NCBI RefSeq assembly: GCF_010119975.1
Contig: NZ_CP048222.1
Coordinates: 1,695,501 to 1,759,500 of the forward strand
Length of the DNA stretch: 64,000 bases
Direction: 5' to 3'
From: Rhodocytophaga rosea
GTDB taxonomy: Bacteria > Bacteroidota > Bacteroidia > Cytophagales > 172606-1
Position numbers and translations under genes: made by a program. Positions within the stretch are counted from its first letter, which is position 1, and every line of letters begins with the position of its first letter. The notes under the pieces were generated by a model that worked only from the letters and a program-made list of their open reading frames with translations, had not been told where the DNA came from and searched no databases. This document shows, piece by piece, positions 8,410 to 17,965 of this stretch.

Positions 8410-9489
8410 ATGCTCGGATACATTTTCCTTTTCATTACCGCTCTTTTCTACGTTGGTCTTGCTATGCTTACTTCCTCCAGGCCCTCCATGGCAGGAGATG
8501 CCGGAATGGGGTATGGGCTTGTTCTGGTTTTACTGGGAATTGGGTTTGCTGTAAACAGTCTGATTCTTACCCTTGTTATCACCGCCAGAGGAGGATTCAA
8601 CTGGATTTTCCACGATACAAGCCTGCGTACGGCAATTGTACTTTTGTTTTGGTTATTTATTTCAATAACTATCTTTTCTTGTGCCGTATTTAAATGGGAA
8701 TGGCATACTGATACTACGTATCCGCAATTTTTGCACTGGCTAGCCATAGGGCATGGCCAGTTGTGGATACCGCTACTATGGCTAACGGTTTGTTTTTTCT
8801 CGCTAAATACCGGCTTGCAATCAACGGTTCCGGCCAGTACATTCAAAATACCTTTCTGGGTGGGTTTTAGTATTTGTACGGTGTTTAGCGGAGGCTTACT
8901 GGTAGGGTATCTGCGTGATTCTGCCAAAGCACAAGCGGCTGAGATAGCCAGCCGTATGGAGCAGGAAGACCGCTGGCATCAGGAAAATCTGAACCAGATT
9001 GCCGCATACAAACCTGAAGATCCGCTGATTAATATACTGGGTTTTTCTGGCCGGTATCAGCCGGAAGATATCAAGAAGGCAGCGCTTGCTAAAATAAAAG
9101 CCCATCCGGATTGGGAAACAAAGTTACTGGAACTACTTAAGAATGAATATTATTACCGGGAAGTGTATACCTTTCTGGATGGTAACATGGTTGATCATCC
9201 CGAACAGTTTGCAGAACCCCTTAATCAAAATATTGTTTGGATGGCTACATCCATCAAGGATGATATAAAAAACAGTAATAACCTGCAACACTGGAGTTTC
9301 GACAACTATAATATAGAAAGATTGTTGAGAGCCATTGACGATCAGTTTATGAATAAAGGGGTTGATTTTTATCCAACAGTGGTAAAACTCAGCCAGGCAT
9401 TAAAAACCACCCCGCCCGAACAGTTTAAAGGCGTTCACTTTACAGTAGCTGATGTTGTAGAAAGCTGGCTCAAGAGGCATAAGAAATAG
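8410..9489 (+). CDS. Multi-pass membrane protein with cytosolic C-terminal domain, unknown function
   Basis: The 359-residue protein has five or so membrane segments in its first 190 residues (about 1-19, 38-60, 75-95, 115-130, 145-165). A soluble, charged C-terminal half of about 170 residues follows. The junction SRMEQEDRWHQENLNQIAAY looks like a helical linker. The C-terminal part has no motif I recognise. I prefer the ATG at 8410, at the start of the first helix; a GTG at 8347 is the alternative. It lies between two unknown genes transcribed in the same direction. Confidence 0.65.
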   Translation: MLGYIFLFITALFYVGLAMLTSSRPSMAGDAGMGYGLVLVLLGIGFAVNSLILTLVITARGGFNWIFHDTSLRTAIVLLFWLFISITIFSCAVFKWEWHTDTTYPQFLHWLAIGHGQLWIPLLWLTVCFFSLNTGLQSTVPASTFKIPFWVGFSICTVFSGGLLVGYLRDSAKAQAAEIASRMEQEDRWHQENLNQIAAYKPEDPLINILGFSGRYQPEDIKKAALAKIKAHPDWETKLLELLKNEYYYREVYTFLDGNMVDHPEQFAEPLNQNIVWMATSIKDDIKNSNNLQHWSFDNYNIERLLRAIDDQFMNKGVDFYPTVVKLSQALKTTPPEQFKGVHFTVADVVESWLKRHKK

Positions 9490-9558
9490 TAATCTGGCTA
9501 ATTGTACAATAAGAATTCTAACACAACATCTTCCCAACAACTGGAAAGGTTTAGTTTT

Positions 9559-9840
9559 ATGCCTCTTTTAGTTAAAATTGTATTTTTTATTCCGCTCCTC
9601 ATCAATGGCCTCATTGCGTTGTTTTATTGGGGAGCCACTCTATTTTCGTTAATAAAACCGCCCAGTGCATACTATACCACCAGAGATGGATTCATTTTTA
9701 TTACAGGATATACAGTCATTTTAGCCTTGCTTGCCTGGGCATATCATCTGGCCATTGTACAGCATAAAACAGTATCTGGTTTTAGGGATATCTTTTCTGG
9801 CATGGCTGATACTCATTATCGTTGGGGTACTTTTTTCTGA
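9559..9840 (+). CDS. Small membrane protein, unknown function
   Basis: The 93-residue product has two predicted helices (about residues 5-30 and 48-66) and a short polar tail. No family was recognised. A TTG at 9502 could extend it by 19 polar residues; ATG 9559 begins just before the first helix. It is the third gene of a possible three-gene unit starting at 7679. Confidence 0.5.
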   Translation: MPLLVKIVFFIPLLINGLIALFYWGATLFSLIKPPSAYYTTRDGFIFITGYTVILALLAWAYHLAIVQHKTVSGFRDIFSGMADTHYRWGTFF

Positions 9841-9885
9841 AGTAAAAACCTGGCGGTAACAGGAAGCTATCATTTGTGCAGGTTA

Positions 9886-10056
9886 TTAGCTTTTCCGGCT
9901 CATCCAGAAAGGAGCCGGAACAAACCAGAGTAAGGTACCAGCCAGCATCAGATTTTTATGCATATTTAAATCAATGTTTCCCGCAAATACCAGAAAGGCA
10001 GGAACAAGGGTAAGTACCAGGCCAATGAAAGATATAAGTTTGAGCAGCAATTTCAT
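9886..10056 (-). CDS. Small two-helix membrane protein (56 residues)
   Basis: Reading the minus strand from the ATG at 10056 to the TAA at 9886 gives 56 residues: MKLLLKLISFIGLVLTLVPA, a polar stretch (NIDLNMHKN), then LMLAGTLLWFVPAPFWM. Two membrane helices with a short loop are evident. It starts about 30 bp after the end of the permease gene in the same direction, which fits co-transcription with the kinase and permease. No function is assigned; the codon pattern and tidy two-helix design make it more likely real than chance. Confidence 0.6.
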   Translation of the reverse strand: MKLLLKLISFIGLVLTLVPAFLVFAGNIDLNMHKNLMLAGTLLWFVPAPFWMSRKS

Positions 10057-10087
10057 GGAAGATAGAATGAGGGTTGTAAATTAAATA

Positions 10088-11468
10088 TCAGGCGGTGAGT
10101 ACTTGCCGTTGCTTTTGCAGGTATTTACTGGTACCCATATATAACAAGGCAGCAATAAACCAGCCTGGCAAGCCCAGGAAAAATATCTCCATACCAAACA
10201 GTTGATTCAACACCAGGCATAAACCCAGGGTAAATATCCAGGTAATAAAAGCTGGCAAGCTGAAAGAAGTATTTGTTTTTTCGGCATAATTACTCTGCAA
10301 ACCCATTTTAGGGATCAGATAGAAATCAATAAAAATAATAGCCCCATCGGCATCAGGATCAGGCCGTATAAAGCTACAAAATCAAGTAATTTCATCACCA
10401 GGGCCGGAAAACAAGCCGCAATGGTGGTAATTAATCCGGTAACCAGTGTTACCTTCCAGCGGCGGAATTGGGGAGCAATGGCCTGAAAAGCCAGACCTGC
10501 CCGGTAGATCGTAGGATTGGCTGTAGTCCAGCCGGCAATGATCACGCAAAGCGCTCCGGCAATCCCAGCACTTTGATAGGCAATTACGCCAGGAGCAATA
10601 CTTCCAGCAGCAGCGGCACACAAAATACCAGAAGCAATCCAGGCCACATAATGGCCCATAAACATCCCTCCTGCCGAAGCAAAACCAGCCTTCCAGCTTC
10701 TGGCATACCGGAAAATCGACAAGTCGGCCATACCCAGGTGCATGGCCATATTGGCAAACCAGGCAAAAAACATCACATGCCAGAAAGTAAATTTACTTTG
10801 TCCTTCTATGGGAATGCCAGTCCAGATTTTGGTCTGCGCTACCGTCCAGAAGTCTGAAAATGAATGCACGCCCAGTTGAGGCAAAACAGCTACTGCCGCT
10901 GCCACAAAGACTAAGATCATCCAGGGTGCACAAATATTGGCAAAATAGGAAACCTGCTCATAGCCCAGAATAGCTACTACCGTAATGACAAGTCCTACTG
11001 CAAACACAGTAATGATCCAGCCTATACTCGTAGGTAGCCAGTCACCAAGCCCTGGCATCGGAATATCGAATGGAATACCAACGGCTGTAGCTGACACGGC
11101 AATCATAGAACCGGCCAGAAAGCAGAACATGAGTGCATTCACAAAATTGTAGATAGATACCAGCCGCTTACCGCAGATTTTTTCCAGTTGATGGTATAAA
11201 GTATAACGGAGTTTTACGGCAATGGGCGCACAAACAAAGGCCCAGCTCAATACGGCCAGGGCATTTCCAAAAAATAAGCCCAGAAACAAATCAGCTGCGC
11301 TTACCCCATGTACGACAAACAAAGGCCCGATCACAAATTCGGTACCTGCCGTATGTTCGCCGGCAAACATCCCCAGAAACTTCCATTACTTTTCAGTGTA
11401 TGGTCTGGCACCCGTTCGTGCTCATATTCATTGATCTGGTCGAGTTGTTCTACAAGGGTCTTCTTCAT
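10088..11468 (-). pseudogene. NCS1-type purine/cytosine-permease-like transporter, broken by two frameshifts
   Basis: Three reading-frame pieces together make one transporter of about 460 residues with some 12 helices. The N-terminus starts at ATG 11468 (MKKTLVEQLDQINEYEHE, about 28 residues). The main body contains MFAGEHTAGTEFVIGPLFV and GYEQVSYFANICAPW. The C-terminus includes FIDFYLIPKMGLQSNYAE. The joins lie at about 11383-11390 and at the C-run 10342-10345. Adding one base at each restores a single frame (1381 + 2 = 1383 bases). NCS1 carriers import nucleobases and related compounds with protons or sodium. Here the neighbour is a sugar kinase, so the substrate may differ. Either it is a recent pseudogene or the two bases were lost in sequencing. 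Confidence 0.85.
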
Positions 11469-11651
11469 CAGGTTCAGGTGAAATAAGGGTGTAAAAATTA
11501 AGCCAATGCCTTAGTATATTGGCGGAGGTAAAAGCTATAGTTAAATAGTATGGTTATACAATCTCTTCGGGTCATTTAGAGAAAAAGTACTTCTCTGCAC
11601 TATTTTCAGTATATATCAGAAGCATAATAAGCTGGTGTAAATGTTAAAGCC

Positions 11652-13076
11652 TTAGACCAGCTCATACTGCATCATAGCAATATCCCGTTCGGGCGCAAAC
11701 AGATTCAACTCAAAAAGTTTCCCGGTTTCATCTGTATTCCATGATTTGTGCATAACCAGTGCGGCCCCCAGAGCACTTACATTACTTAAAGAAGCAGTGT
11801 ACACCTCAATACCTGGAAAACGGCTGGCAAGCAGTTTTATAAAAATAAGATGATCACAAAAACTTCCGCTGATACATATTTTGCGTACCGGCGATGCACC
11901 TATAGCAGTTTCAATGGCCATAGCCTGCATCGTAACAAGATCTATATTTAACTGGTGATATGCCTCTTCGTACGAACTGAATAAAGATAAATCTACGGCT
12001 TTGTGTTTGTTATAACTCAGATAGCCATCTACCTGCATGGTTTCCGGCAGAAATTTTTTCCGGGTATTGTTTTCCAGTAACAATTTTTGAACAAGCGTTT
12101 TATCAAACTTCACTGCCTTGTGATACCTGGCCTCTTTGGCAAAATACCTGGCGATCTTCTTCTCATAATGACTATGTTCGTTGCCCAGAAACAATCTGGC
12201 TGCCTTTACCGGCCTTCCCTGCGGACTTATGTAGGTCAGGCAATCTTTATTTAATTCATCTGCTGAAAGAGGTTCTTCATTAAAAGGATTCAAAGTAATG
12301 CTCCAGGTATCGGTAGAAAGCAGTAAAAATGGCTCTTTCATCTGCATCAGGTAAGGAAGCAATGCAGCAGAAGTGTCGTGAATGCCAGCCCCGGCTAAAA
12401 ATTTATACTTTCCCAGTGGAATGTCGAGTTTACTGTCTGTATGGGTTACAGGTGGAAAATGTTTCGACAGGTTCTCCTGGAAAACCCAGGTATGGTAATC
12501 CTTCTTCCTGAAATTCCATAGGGCGGTATGGCAACCAATGCTGGTCATTTCAGAAAAAGATTTATTAGTAATCACATAACTACAATACTGAGGCAGATGC
12601 AGGCAGCATTTTACCTTTTTGAACAGTTCGGGCTTGCGGTGTTTCAGCCAGTACAATTGTAATCCTGAATTCAACATGCCTAAGGGCGGAGAAGCTGTTT
12701 GCAAGGCAATCGTTTCCTGGCTTCCGTATTTACTGTAAAACTCATCGAGCAGGTCTTCCGGATAATCTTTCAGATAGGAATAGAGCGGAGTAGCTGGTAT
12801 GCCTCGTTTATCCAGGTGCACAAAGCTGGCACCATAGGCCGAAAAGTTCAGGGCTCTGACATGAAAACGCTCATCGAATAGCACATCATCCATTGTCCCT
12901 TTCATCCAGGCAGTCAGCTCAGCCAGGTTTTCGCAAGGTTCGCCATCGTCGTCTTTCTGCTCTTCAAATTGTATATTACTCTCATACACAACTTCATATT
13001 TCCTGTCGAATAACAAGAATTTTTTATTGGTCTTCCCAATATCAAACACAGCAACAACAGGTATTCCGGCGGTCAT
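11652..13076 (-). CDS. FGGY-family carbohydrate kinase
   Basis: The 474-residue protein has the FGGY sugar-kinase fold. Its N-terminal phosphate-1 motif is VFDIGKTNKKFLLFD (residues about 10-24) and a glycine-rich ADP-binding part ICISGSFCDHL is near residue 400. The family phosphorylates sugars such as L-rhamnulose, L-fuculose or xylulose; within it the sequence looks nearest to rhamnulokinase-type members, but that is an impression only. It is first in a minus-strand group with the NCS1-like permease and a small membrane protein, suggesting uptake and phosphorylation of one substrate. No isomerase or aldolase is next to it. About 500 bp of non-coding DNA precede it. Confidence 0.85.
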   Translation of the reverse strand: MTAGIPVVAVFDIGKTNKKFLLFDRKYEVVYESNIQFEEQKDDDGEPCENLAELTAWMKGTMDDVLFDERFHVRALNFSAYGASFVHLDKRGIPATPLYSYLKDYPEDLLDEFYSKYGSQETIALQTASPPLGMLNSGLQLYWLKHRKPELFKKVKCCLHLPQYCSYVITNKSFSEMTSIGCHTALWNFRKKDYHTWVFQENLSKHFPPVTHTDSKLDIPLGKYKFLAGAGIHDTSAALLPYLMQMKEPFLLLSTDTWSITLNPFNEEPLSADELNKDCLTYISPQGRPVKAARLFLGNEHSHYEKKIARYFAKEARYHKAVKFDKTLVQKLLLENNTRKKFLPETMQVDGYLSYNKHKAVDLSLFSSYEEAYHQLNIDLVTMQAMAIETAIGASPVRKICISGSFCDHLIFIKLLASRFPGIEVYTASLSNVSALGAALVMHKSWNTDETGKLFELNLFAPERDIAMMQYELV

Positions 13077-13584
13077 AGGGCTAATTGCTGATTATGCTAA
13101 AGAATCGGTTATGGTCTGCGATTGAATTAACTTACTCCTATTTGCTGATTTGTAAGGCAATAATGGATTTCAAGCCTTTTTCCCAATAGTATAAACTGCA
13201 TTGAATATATCCTCTCAATAATTTTTATGCCCATTAAAACGGAGAATGAATTGCCACCTTTTAAGGGTAAATAATTTCTCGTTACAAGACTGGAGGATGC
13301 TTTTATGCAGTATCATGGCTTATCAAGTTATACAGAAATTGCGGTTGCTGCAAGAAATATTGCCGATATTAATAATAAAAATTCAATTTTGTAGAAGAAT
13401 AGTAATATTTAAATTGAGGTAAATAATCTATTAATAGAATCTCGCGAGGTTAAAAAACAGGGGAAGATTCAACAAAGGCAAAAAAACGCTAACAAAAACC
13501 AGCTTCTAAGCGCCCAATAGAGAGCCTTTATCGAATAATTAAAAAAATCTGTGATGTTCCTTTGTAGTAAATCCCTGCACAAGA
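13077..13584. other. Intergenic region between the FGGY kinase start and the kmo end
   Basis: About 508 bp lie between the kinase start codon and the kmo stop codon; both genes are on the minus strand, so this should hold the kinase promoter. It is AT-rich, has no open frame with coding character, and shows no clear hairpin or promoter consensus that I can support. Confidence 0.6.
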
Positions 13585-14916
13585 TTACTCCTGCAACAGC
13601 TTTTTATAATCTAACTCCTGCCAGGTGGATTCAATATCTGGAATGTTCATAATTCGTTGCATCACTTGTTCCTGCTTTTTTCCGGCGGCTAATGCATCTG
13701 CATAAGGAATGTGGCTAAAGGCAATCATCGTATACAAGGGTGTCCATAGGTCAGGGTGTTTCTGGTGAATGTGGGCTTCGATCTTTTTGCGGAGCAGGAA
13801 TTTCGGGTCAGCGACCAGATCCCGCATTTCCACAAAATTCTGCAAAGCCAGATCTGCTATGGCCTGGGCATGTGGAAAACGGTTCTTCTGATAGGTTTCA
13901 AACAGGGTTTGCCAGTCATCTCCATATTTGTCCATCAGCTCTTCCATCACCACACAATCCTCAAAGCCCGCATTCATGCCCTGGCCATAGAACGGAACAA
14001 TGGCATGGGCAGCATCACCAATCAACGCCACTTTATTCTGGTATGTCCATGGATAGCAACGAATGGTAACTAGAGAAGAAGTAGGATTCTGCATATATTC
14101 ATCGGCTATGTCAGGCATCAGTGGCAGAATATCCGGGAAGGTTTTCTCAAAAAAAGCAATTACATCGGCTTTGGTCTGAATAGACTGAAATGAGGGCTCT
14201 CCTTCATAAGGAAAAAACAAGGTACAGGTAAAACTTCCATCTGGATTAGGCAGGGCAATCAGCATAAAATTACCTCTCGGCCAGATGTGTAAGGCATGTT
14301 TATCAATGGCCCAGTCTCCATTGGCCGCAGCCGGAATGGTGAGTTCCTTATAGCCGTGTTCAATAAAATATTGCTGATAATTAAATCGGTTGGTGCGTTG
14401 CATGGCACTGCGTATGGCTGAAAAAGCTCCATCCGAGCCAATCAAAATATCTGATTCAATGACCCTGGATTCGCCTGTTTGTACATGAGTAAGGTGAATA
14501 GCAGGTTTATCGAGTTCTACCTGCATACATTTTTGTTCAAACAACAGCGATACATTTCCTTCCTGTTCGGCAATATTCATCAGCTTTTCATTCAGCAGGC
14601 TGCGGGAAACAGAGAATATAGATTGTCCTTCTTTGCCATACGGCTGAAACGTAAGTTTGCCTTGTTCGCTGTGCATCATGCGGCCATACATAGGAATAGC
14701 GATCTGCTTTACCTCTTCCATCATGCCAATGCGGTCTAAAGCCCGCCAGCCTCTTTCGCTCATGGCTAAATTAATGGTGCGTCCGTCTTCCCACTTTACT
14801 TTACGCAGGTCAGGGCGTTTTTCTATTAATTGCACTTTGTGTCCGCGCCTGCCCAGCATCACGGATAATAAAGAGCCTACCAGGCCTGCACCCAGAACAG
14901 TTATGTTTTTTTTCAT
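13585..14916 (-). CDS. kmo: Kynurenine 3-monooxygenase
   Basis: The 443-residue flavoprotein hydroxylates L-kynurenine to 3-hydroxykynurenine with NADPH and oxygen. The FAD site GAGLVG lies at residues 9-14 (VLGAGLVGSLLSVMLGRRG). An Arg-rich WEDGRTINLAMSERG stretch binds the substrate carboxylate in known enzymes. The second FAD motif LIGDAAHAIVPFYGQGMNAG is near residue 300. Bacterial and human Kmo have similar lengths. Its ATG overlaps the kynU stop in an ATGA, so the two are translationally coupled. The pair makes 3-hydroxyanthranilate, which may feed quinolinate/NAD synthesis or tryptophan breakdown. Confidence 0.95.
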   Translation of the reverse strand: MKKNITVLGAGLVGSLLSVMLGRRGHKVQLIEKRPDLRKVKWEDGRTINLAMSERGWRALDRIGMMEEVKQIAIPMYGRMMHSEQGKLTFQPYGKEGQSIFSVSRSLLNEKLMNIAEQEGNVSLLFEQKCMQVELDKPAIHLTHVQTGESRVIESDILIGSDGAFSAIRSAMQRTNRFNYQQYFIEHGYKELTIPAAANGDWAIDKHALHIWPRGNFMLIALPNPDGSFTCTLFFPYEGEPSFQSIQTKADVIAFFEKTFPDILPLMPDIADEYMQNPTSSLVTIRCYPWTYQNKVALIGDAAHAIVPFYGQGMNAGFEDCVVMEELMDKYGDDWQTLFETYQKNRFPHAQAIADLALQNFVEMRDLVADPKFLLRKKIEAHIHQKHPDLWTPLYTMIAFSHIPYADALAAGKKQEQVMQRIMNIPDIESTWQELDYKKLLQE

Positions 14917-16186
14917 GCCAGTCCCTCCACCTGTCTGGCCAGTAACTGGCTGAAAGTAAATACTTCTTCAAAAGTATTGTACAAAGGAGCTGGAGCTACC
15001 CGGATCACATCAGGCTCCCGCCAGTCGGCGACCACACCGGATTGTGTAAGGCTATTAAATAATTTTCTACCCTCCTGCTTGATCAGTAAGGATAATTGCG
15101 CTCCTCTCTCCTGTGGATGGAATGGTGTTATAATTTGAATCATGCGCTCAATATCCGGATTTTCTTTCAATAAAAACTCAAGATAACCGGTCAATTTACG
15201 GCTTTTGGCTACAATAGCTTCCATCCCTGCCTCATCGAAAATATCTATAGCCGCTTTATGGACAGCCATCAGCAGAATGGGAGCATTTGCCAGTTGCCAT
15301 CCATCGGCTCCGGGAATGGGTTTAAAGCCTTTTTTCATTAGAAAACGCTCTTGTTCATTATGTCCCACCAGCCGGCAAAACGGGGTAAATTGGCACTATA
15401 GGCATGGTTTGAATGAATAAAGGCACCCGCCACCCCACCCGGACTGGAGTTCAGATATTTATAGGTACACCAGACTGCAAAATCTACCTGCCAGTCGTGC
15501 AACTGTAGTAATACATTTCCGGCTGCATGCGCCAGGTCAAACCCTGCATAAGCACCTGCCTGATGTGCCGCCTGGGTGATGGCCTGCATGTCAAATACCT
15601 GTCCGGTATAATAATTCAACCCTCCCATCATCACCAGCGCCAGTTCTCCGGCATGGGTTTGAATGGTTTGCAGAATATCCTCTGTACGTAAGTTGCACTC
15701 ACCTTCTCTGGGTTGCAATTCAATAATAGCCTCTTCCGGTTTATATCCATGAAATTTCACCTGCGATTCCAGGGCATACTGATCGGAAGGAAATGCACCT
15801 TTTTCAGTAATGATTTTAAACCGTTTCCCTTCTGGCTGGTAAAAGGATACCAGCATCAAATGCAGATTTACCGTCAGGTTATTCATCACCACCACTTCTT
15901 CCGGCAAGGCTCCTACCAGCCTGGAAACCGGACCTTTGAATTGTTTGTGGTAATGTAACCAGGGAGTTTCTCCCATAAAGTGGCCTTCTACAGCCAGTTG
16001 TTGCCAGCGGAGCAGTTCTTTGTCTATGCTTTCTCTCACCGAAATGGGTTGTAAGCCCAGGGAATTTCCACAGAAATAGATTGCTTCTTTGCCTTCATGC
16101 CGGGGAATGTGGAATTTATGTCTATATTCTTTTAATGGGTCTTTCTGGTCTAAATTCCGGGCAAAAGAAAGATTGTTTTCAAACAT
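14913..16186 (-). pseudogene. kynU: Kynureninase, broken by one frameshift
   Basis: Kynureninase is a PLP enzyme that cleaves 3-hydroxykynurenine to 3-hydroxyanthranilate and alanine. The first 282 codons read to AGWWDIMNKSVF then stop, while another frame continues GHNEQERFLMKKGFKPIPG to the normal end. Inserting one G in the coding-strand run at 15364-15366 (TGGTGGGACAT) restores GWWGHNEQERF, the usual family sequence, and a 424-residue enzyme of normal length. The PLP-binding region FDLAHAAGN and the Schiff-base Lys in WCTYKYLNSSPGG (about residue 243) are intact. kmo overlaps its 3' end. The break is either a real one-base deletion or a homopolymer error. Confidence 0.92.
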
Positions 16187-16259
16187 AATAGATGGGTTGG
16201 GTTAACAAGGTAATACTTACGCTTGTTAAAATAGGTTTAGGATTAGTTAAGTTTTATTG

Positions 16260-16440
16260 AGGCGACTATCAAGTACATAGGCCGTCTTTACTTTTATTTT
16301 GCTTGCCCAAAATAAAAGTAACAAAACAAAAGGGCAGCACCAACAAAGCCTGTTTTACGCCAGATAAAATCATCGCTCAAACCTCCGGCCTACACACAAA
16401 GCCAAAAAAGTCCGCGCTATTGCTGCACCACCAGCCGCAC
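16260..16440. repeat. Hairpin-headed intergenic repeat typical of Bacteroidota
   Basis: TTACTTTTATTTTG (16288-16301) pairs perfectly with CAAAATAAAAGTAA (16308-16321) across the six-base loop CTTGCC. The following sequence (AACAAAACAAAAGGGCAGCA and on) resembles an intergenic repeat I recall from many Bacteroidota genomes. It lies between the end of the MotB-like gene and the start of kynU, where the hairpin could stop transcription coming from the MotB side. The extent of the repeat is estimated by eye. Confidence 0.5.
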
Positions 16441-16483
16441 TCTTTCTACCTTTATTCTTATATAATTTTTTATAGCATATCTT

Positions 16484-17143
16484 TTAGGGCTTTCCTTTAT
16501 CCAAAGTGCCAATTTTGGGAATGACCTGGATGAGGAAGCGTTTGTTTCTGGCTTCGGAGGTACCAGTATAGCGGCCTGCGCCGAAAAAACCGCTTCCGGC
16601 AATAATTACTTCAAAAGTATTCCGGTCGAAGGTGACACCATTGTTTTCCCAGAATTTGTATAAAGCCAGCGCCCGTTCATAACTCAGCCGGTAAGTAAAA
16701 TCCCGTTCGCTTTCACTCTGATTTTTCCATAAATCGCGCTCATTGGTGTACCTGGCTGCCATTCCTTCTATTACTACCATGTATTTCACCTGCTGGTCGG
16801 TGCGGATATTTTTAATGGTATTAGTAAGGGTTTTTCCGGCTTGCTGTAATTTGTCGTAATAGGCCGGTGCAATCTCTGACTTCCCGGATTTAAAGGCAAT
16901 ATCAATGTTAAGTTCATGGCGTTTGTTGAGAGAATCAAAGCGAAAATATTCTCCTTCCAAGGCACTTAAAGCGGCTTCAATTTCCTGTATTTTCTGATAC
17001 TGGCTGGCCAATACTTCCAGCTCGCCTTGCCTGTCCTGAAACAATTTATAGCTCAGGATAAACAGCGCCAGCATCACAATGAACAGAGCTGTCATCAGGT
17101 CGGCATAACTGGTCCAGAAAAGGTTGGTGCTGTTGGTTTTCAT
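16484..17143 (-). CDS. MotB/OmpA-like proton-channel stator protein (orphan)
   Basis: The 219-residue protein starts with one membrane helix in the MotB style: LFWTSYADLMTALFIVMLAL, with the proton-path Asp at residue 15. A short coiled-coil-like linker (35-70) and an OmpA-like peptidoglycan-binding domain (about 85-215) follow. The latter includes IAFKSGKSEIAPAYYDKL, a YRLSYERALALYKF helix and GTSEARNKRFLIQV. MotB, ExbD-like and Zorya ZorB proteins share this layout and normally work with a MotA/ExbB/ZorA partner, which is not present nearby. The only linked gene is a lipoprotein 37 bp upstream. Its motor role is therefore inferred only. Confidence 0.8.
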   Translation of the reverse strand: MKTNSTNLFWTSYADLMTALFIVMLALFILSYKLFQDRQGELEVLASQYQKIQEIEAALSALEGEYFRFDSLNKRHELNIDIAFKSGKSEIAPAYYDKLQQAGKTLTNTIKNIRTDQQVKYMVVIEGMAARYTNERDLWKNQSESERDFTYRLSYERALALYKFWENNGVTFDRNTFEVIIAGSGFFGAGRYTGTSEARNKRFLIQVIPKIGTLDKGKP

Positions 17144-17180
17144 TCTATTAAACTATGAACAATTTTCTGTGAGCCATATA

Positions 17181-17705
17181 CTATTTCTTCTTCATCTTCT
17201 CAATCGTTTCATCTGTCAGGTACGCAAAGGCAAACTTCCAGTGCTCATCAATTTTCCTGAACTCTAAAGCACCGAGCCTGGCAAAGTCTTCAGTGGGGCG
17301 TAAAGAATCGGATTTAGCTGTGGTGCGCACCAGATCAAGTTCTGTTTCTTCACCTTCCGAATTTAAACCTGTTGGCTGGCTAAACAGCAAAGGATACAGC
17401 CGCAGAAAATCTGCTTGTTCATAGCGAACTACCGGATCATCGTCAGATTCGCCTCTGGTTTCAAAGGGAAAATGGGTGAGTCGCAAAATAGTTGCGGTAT
17501 CTTGCTCCATTACGGCTCTCCGGAACGCAGGCCAGAACAGGGAAAAACGCAGCGTTGTTAATCTTTTCACAATAATGGTGTCCTTACTACTTTTTCTGTC
17601 CGGATTATCAACTTTTACCTGGGCATTTGTATTGTCCTGCCGTTTGCCGGACTCACAACAGCAAAGCAGACTGGCGAGGGTGATTGCTAACAAAAGATAT
17701 TTCAT
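17181..17705 (-). CDS. Putative lipoprotein, unknown function
   Basis: The 174-residue protein starts MKYLLLAITLASLLCCCESG, a signal peptide with a lipobox-like cysteine cluster, so it is probably lipid-anchored. The mature part contains FSLFWPAFRRAVMEQDTATI, then FARLGALEFRKIDEHWKFAF. This pattern, a helix followed by strands, recalls small NTF2-like or DUF4348-like periplasmic domains; I cannot assign it firmly. The start at 17705 places the signal peptide at the N-terminus. It precedes the MotB-like gene by 37 bp and is probably in one operon with it. Confidence 0.65.
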   Translation of the reverse strand: MKYLLLAITLASLLCCCESGKRQDNTNAQVKVDNPDRKSSKDTIIVKRLTTLRFSLFWPAFRRAVMEQDTATILRLTHFPFETRGESDDDPVVRYEQADFLRLYPLLFSQPTGLNSEGEETELDLVRTTAKSDSLRPTEDFARLGALEFRKIDEHWKFAFAYLTDETIEKMKKK

Positions 17706-17965
17706 GGAGATAAATGCTTGCATGGAAATGTCACGAAAGTAAGAAATATAGCGCTTATCTTTCTACAACGGACCAAATACAAATTGATTATCTTCCTCCT
17801 GCCTTCTCCTTTACCTACTATTAAAAACGTACAACTACTGTCCGATTCCGGACACTTATTATCAGAGCCATTTCTGCAAAAACAGCCTATTCTGGCATTC
17901 TGCGCTATATTTTTCCATTGGCAAACCATTTGTTAAGCAAATATGAAGATAATCGATACCCACCT

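Noticed and set aside
16484-17143. Zorya anti-phage system
   Set aside because: Only a ZorB/MotB-like protein is present. ZorA, ZorC and ZorD are missing, so a Zorya call is not supported.
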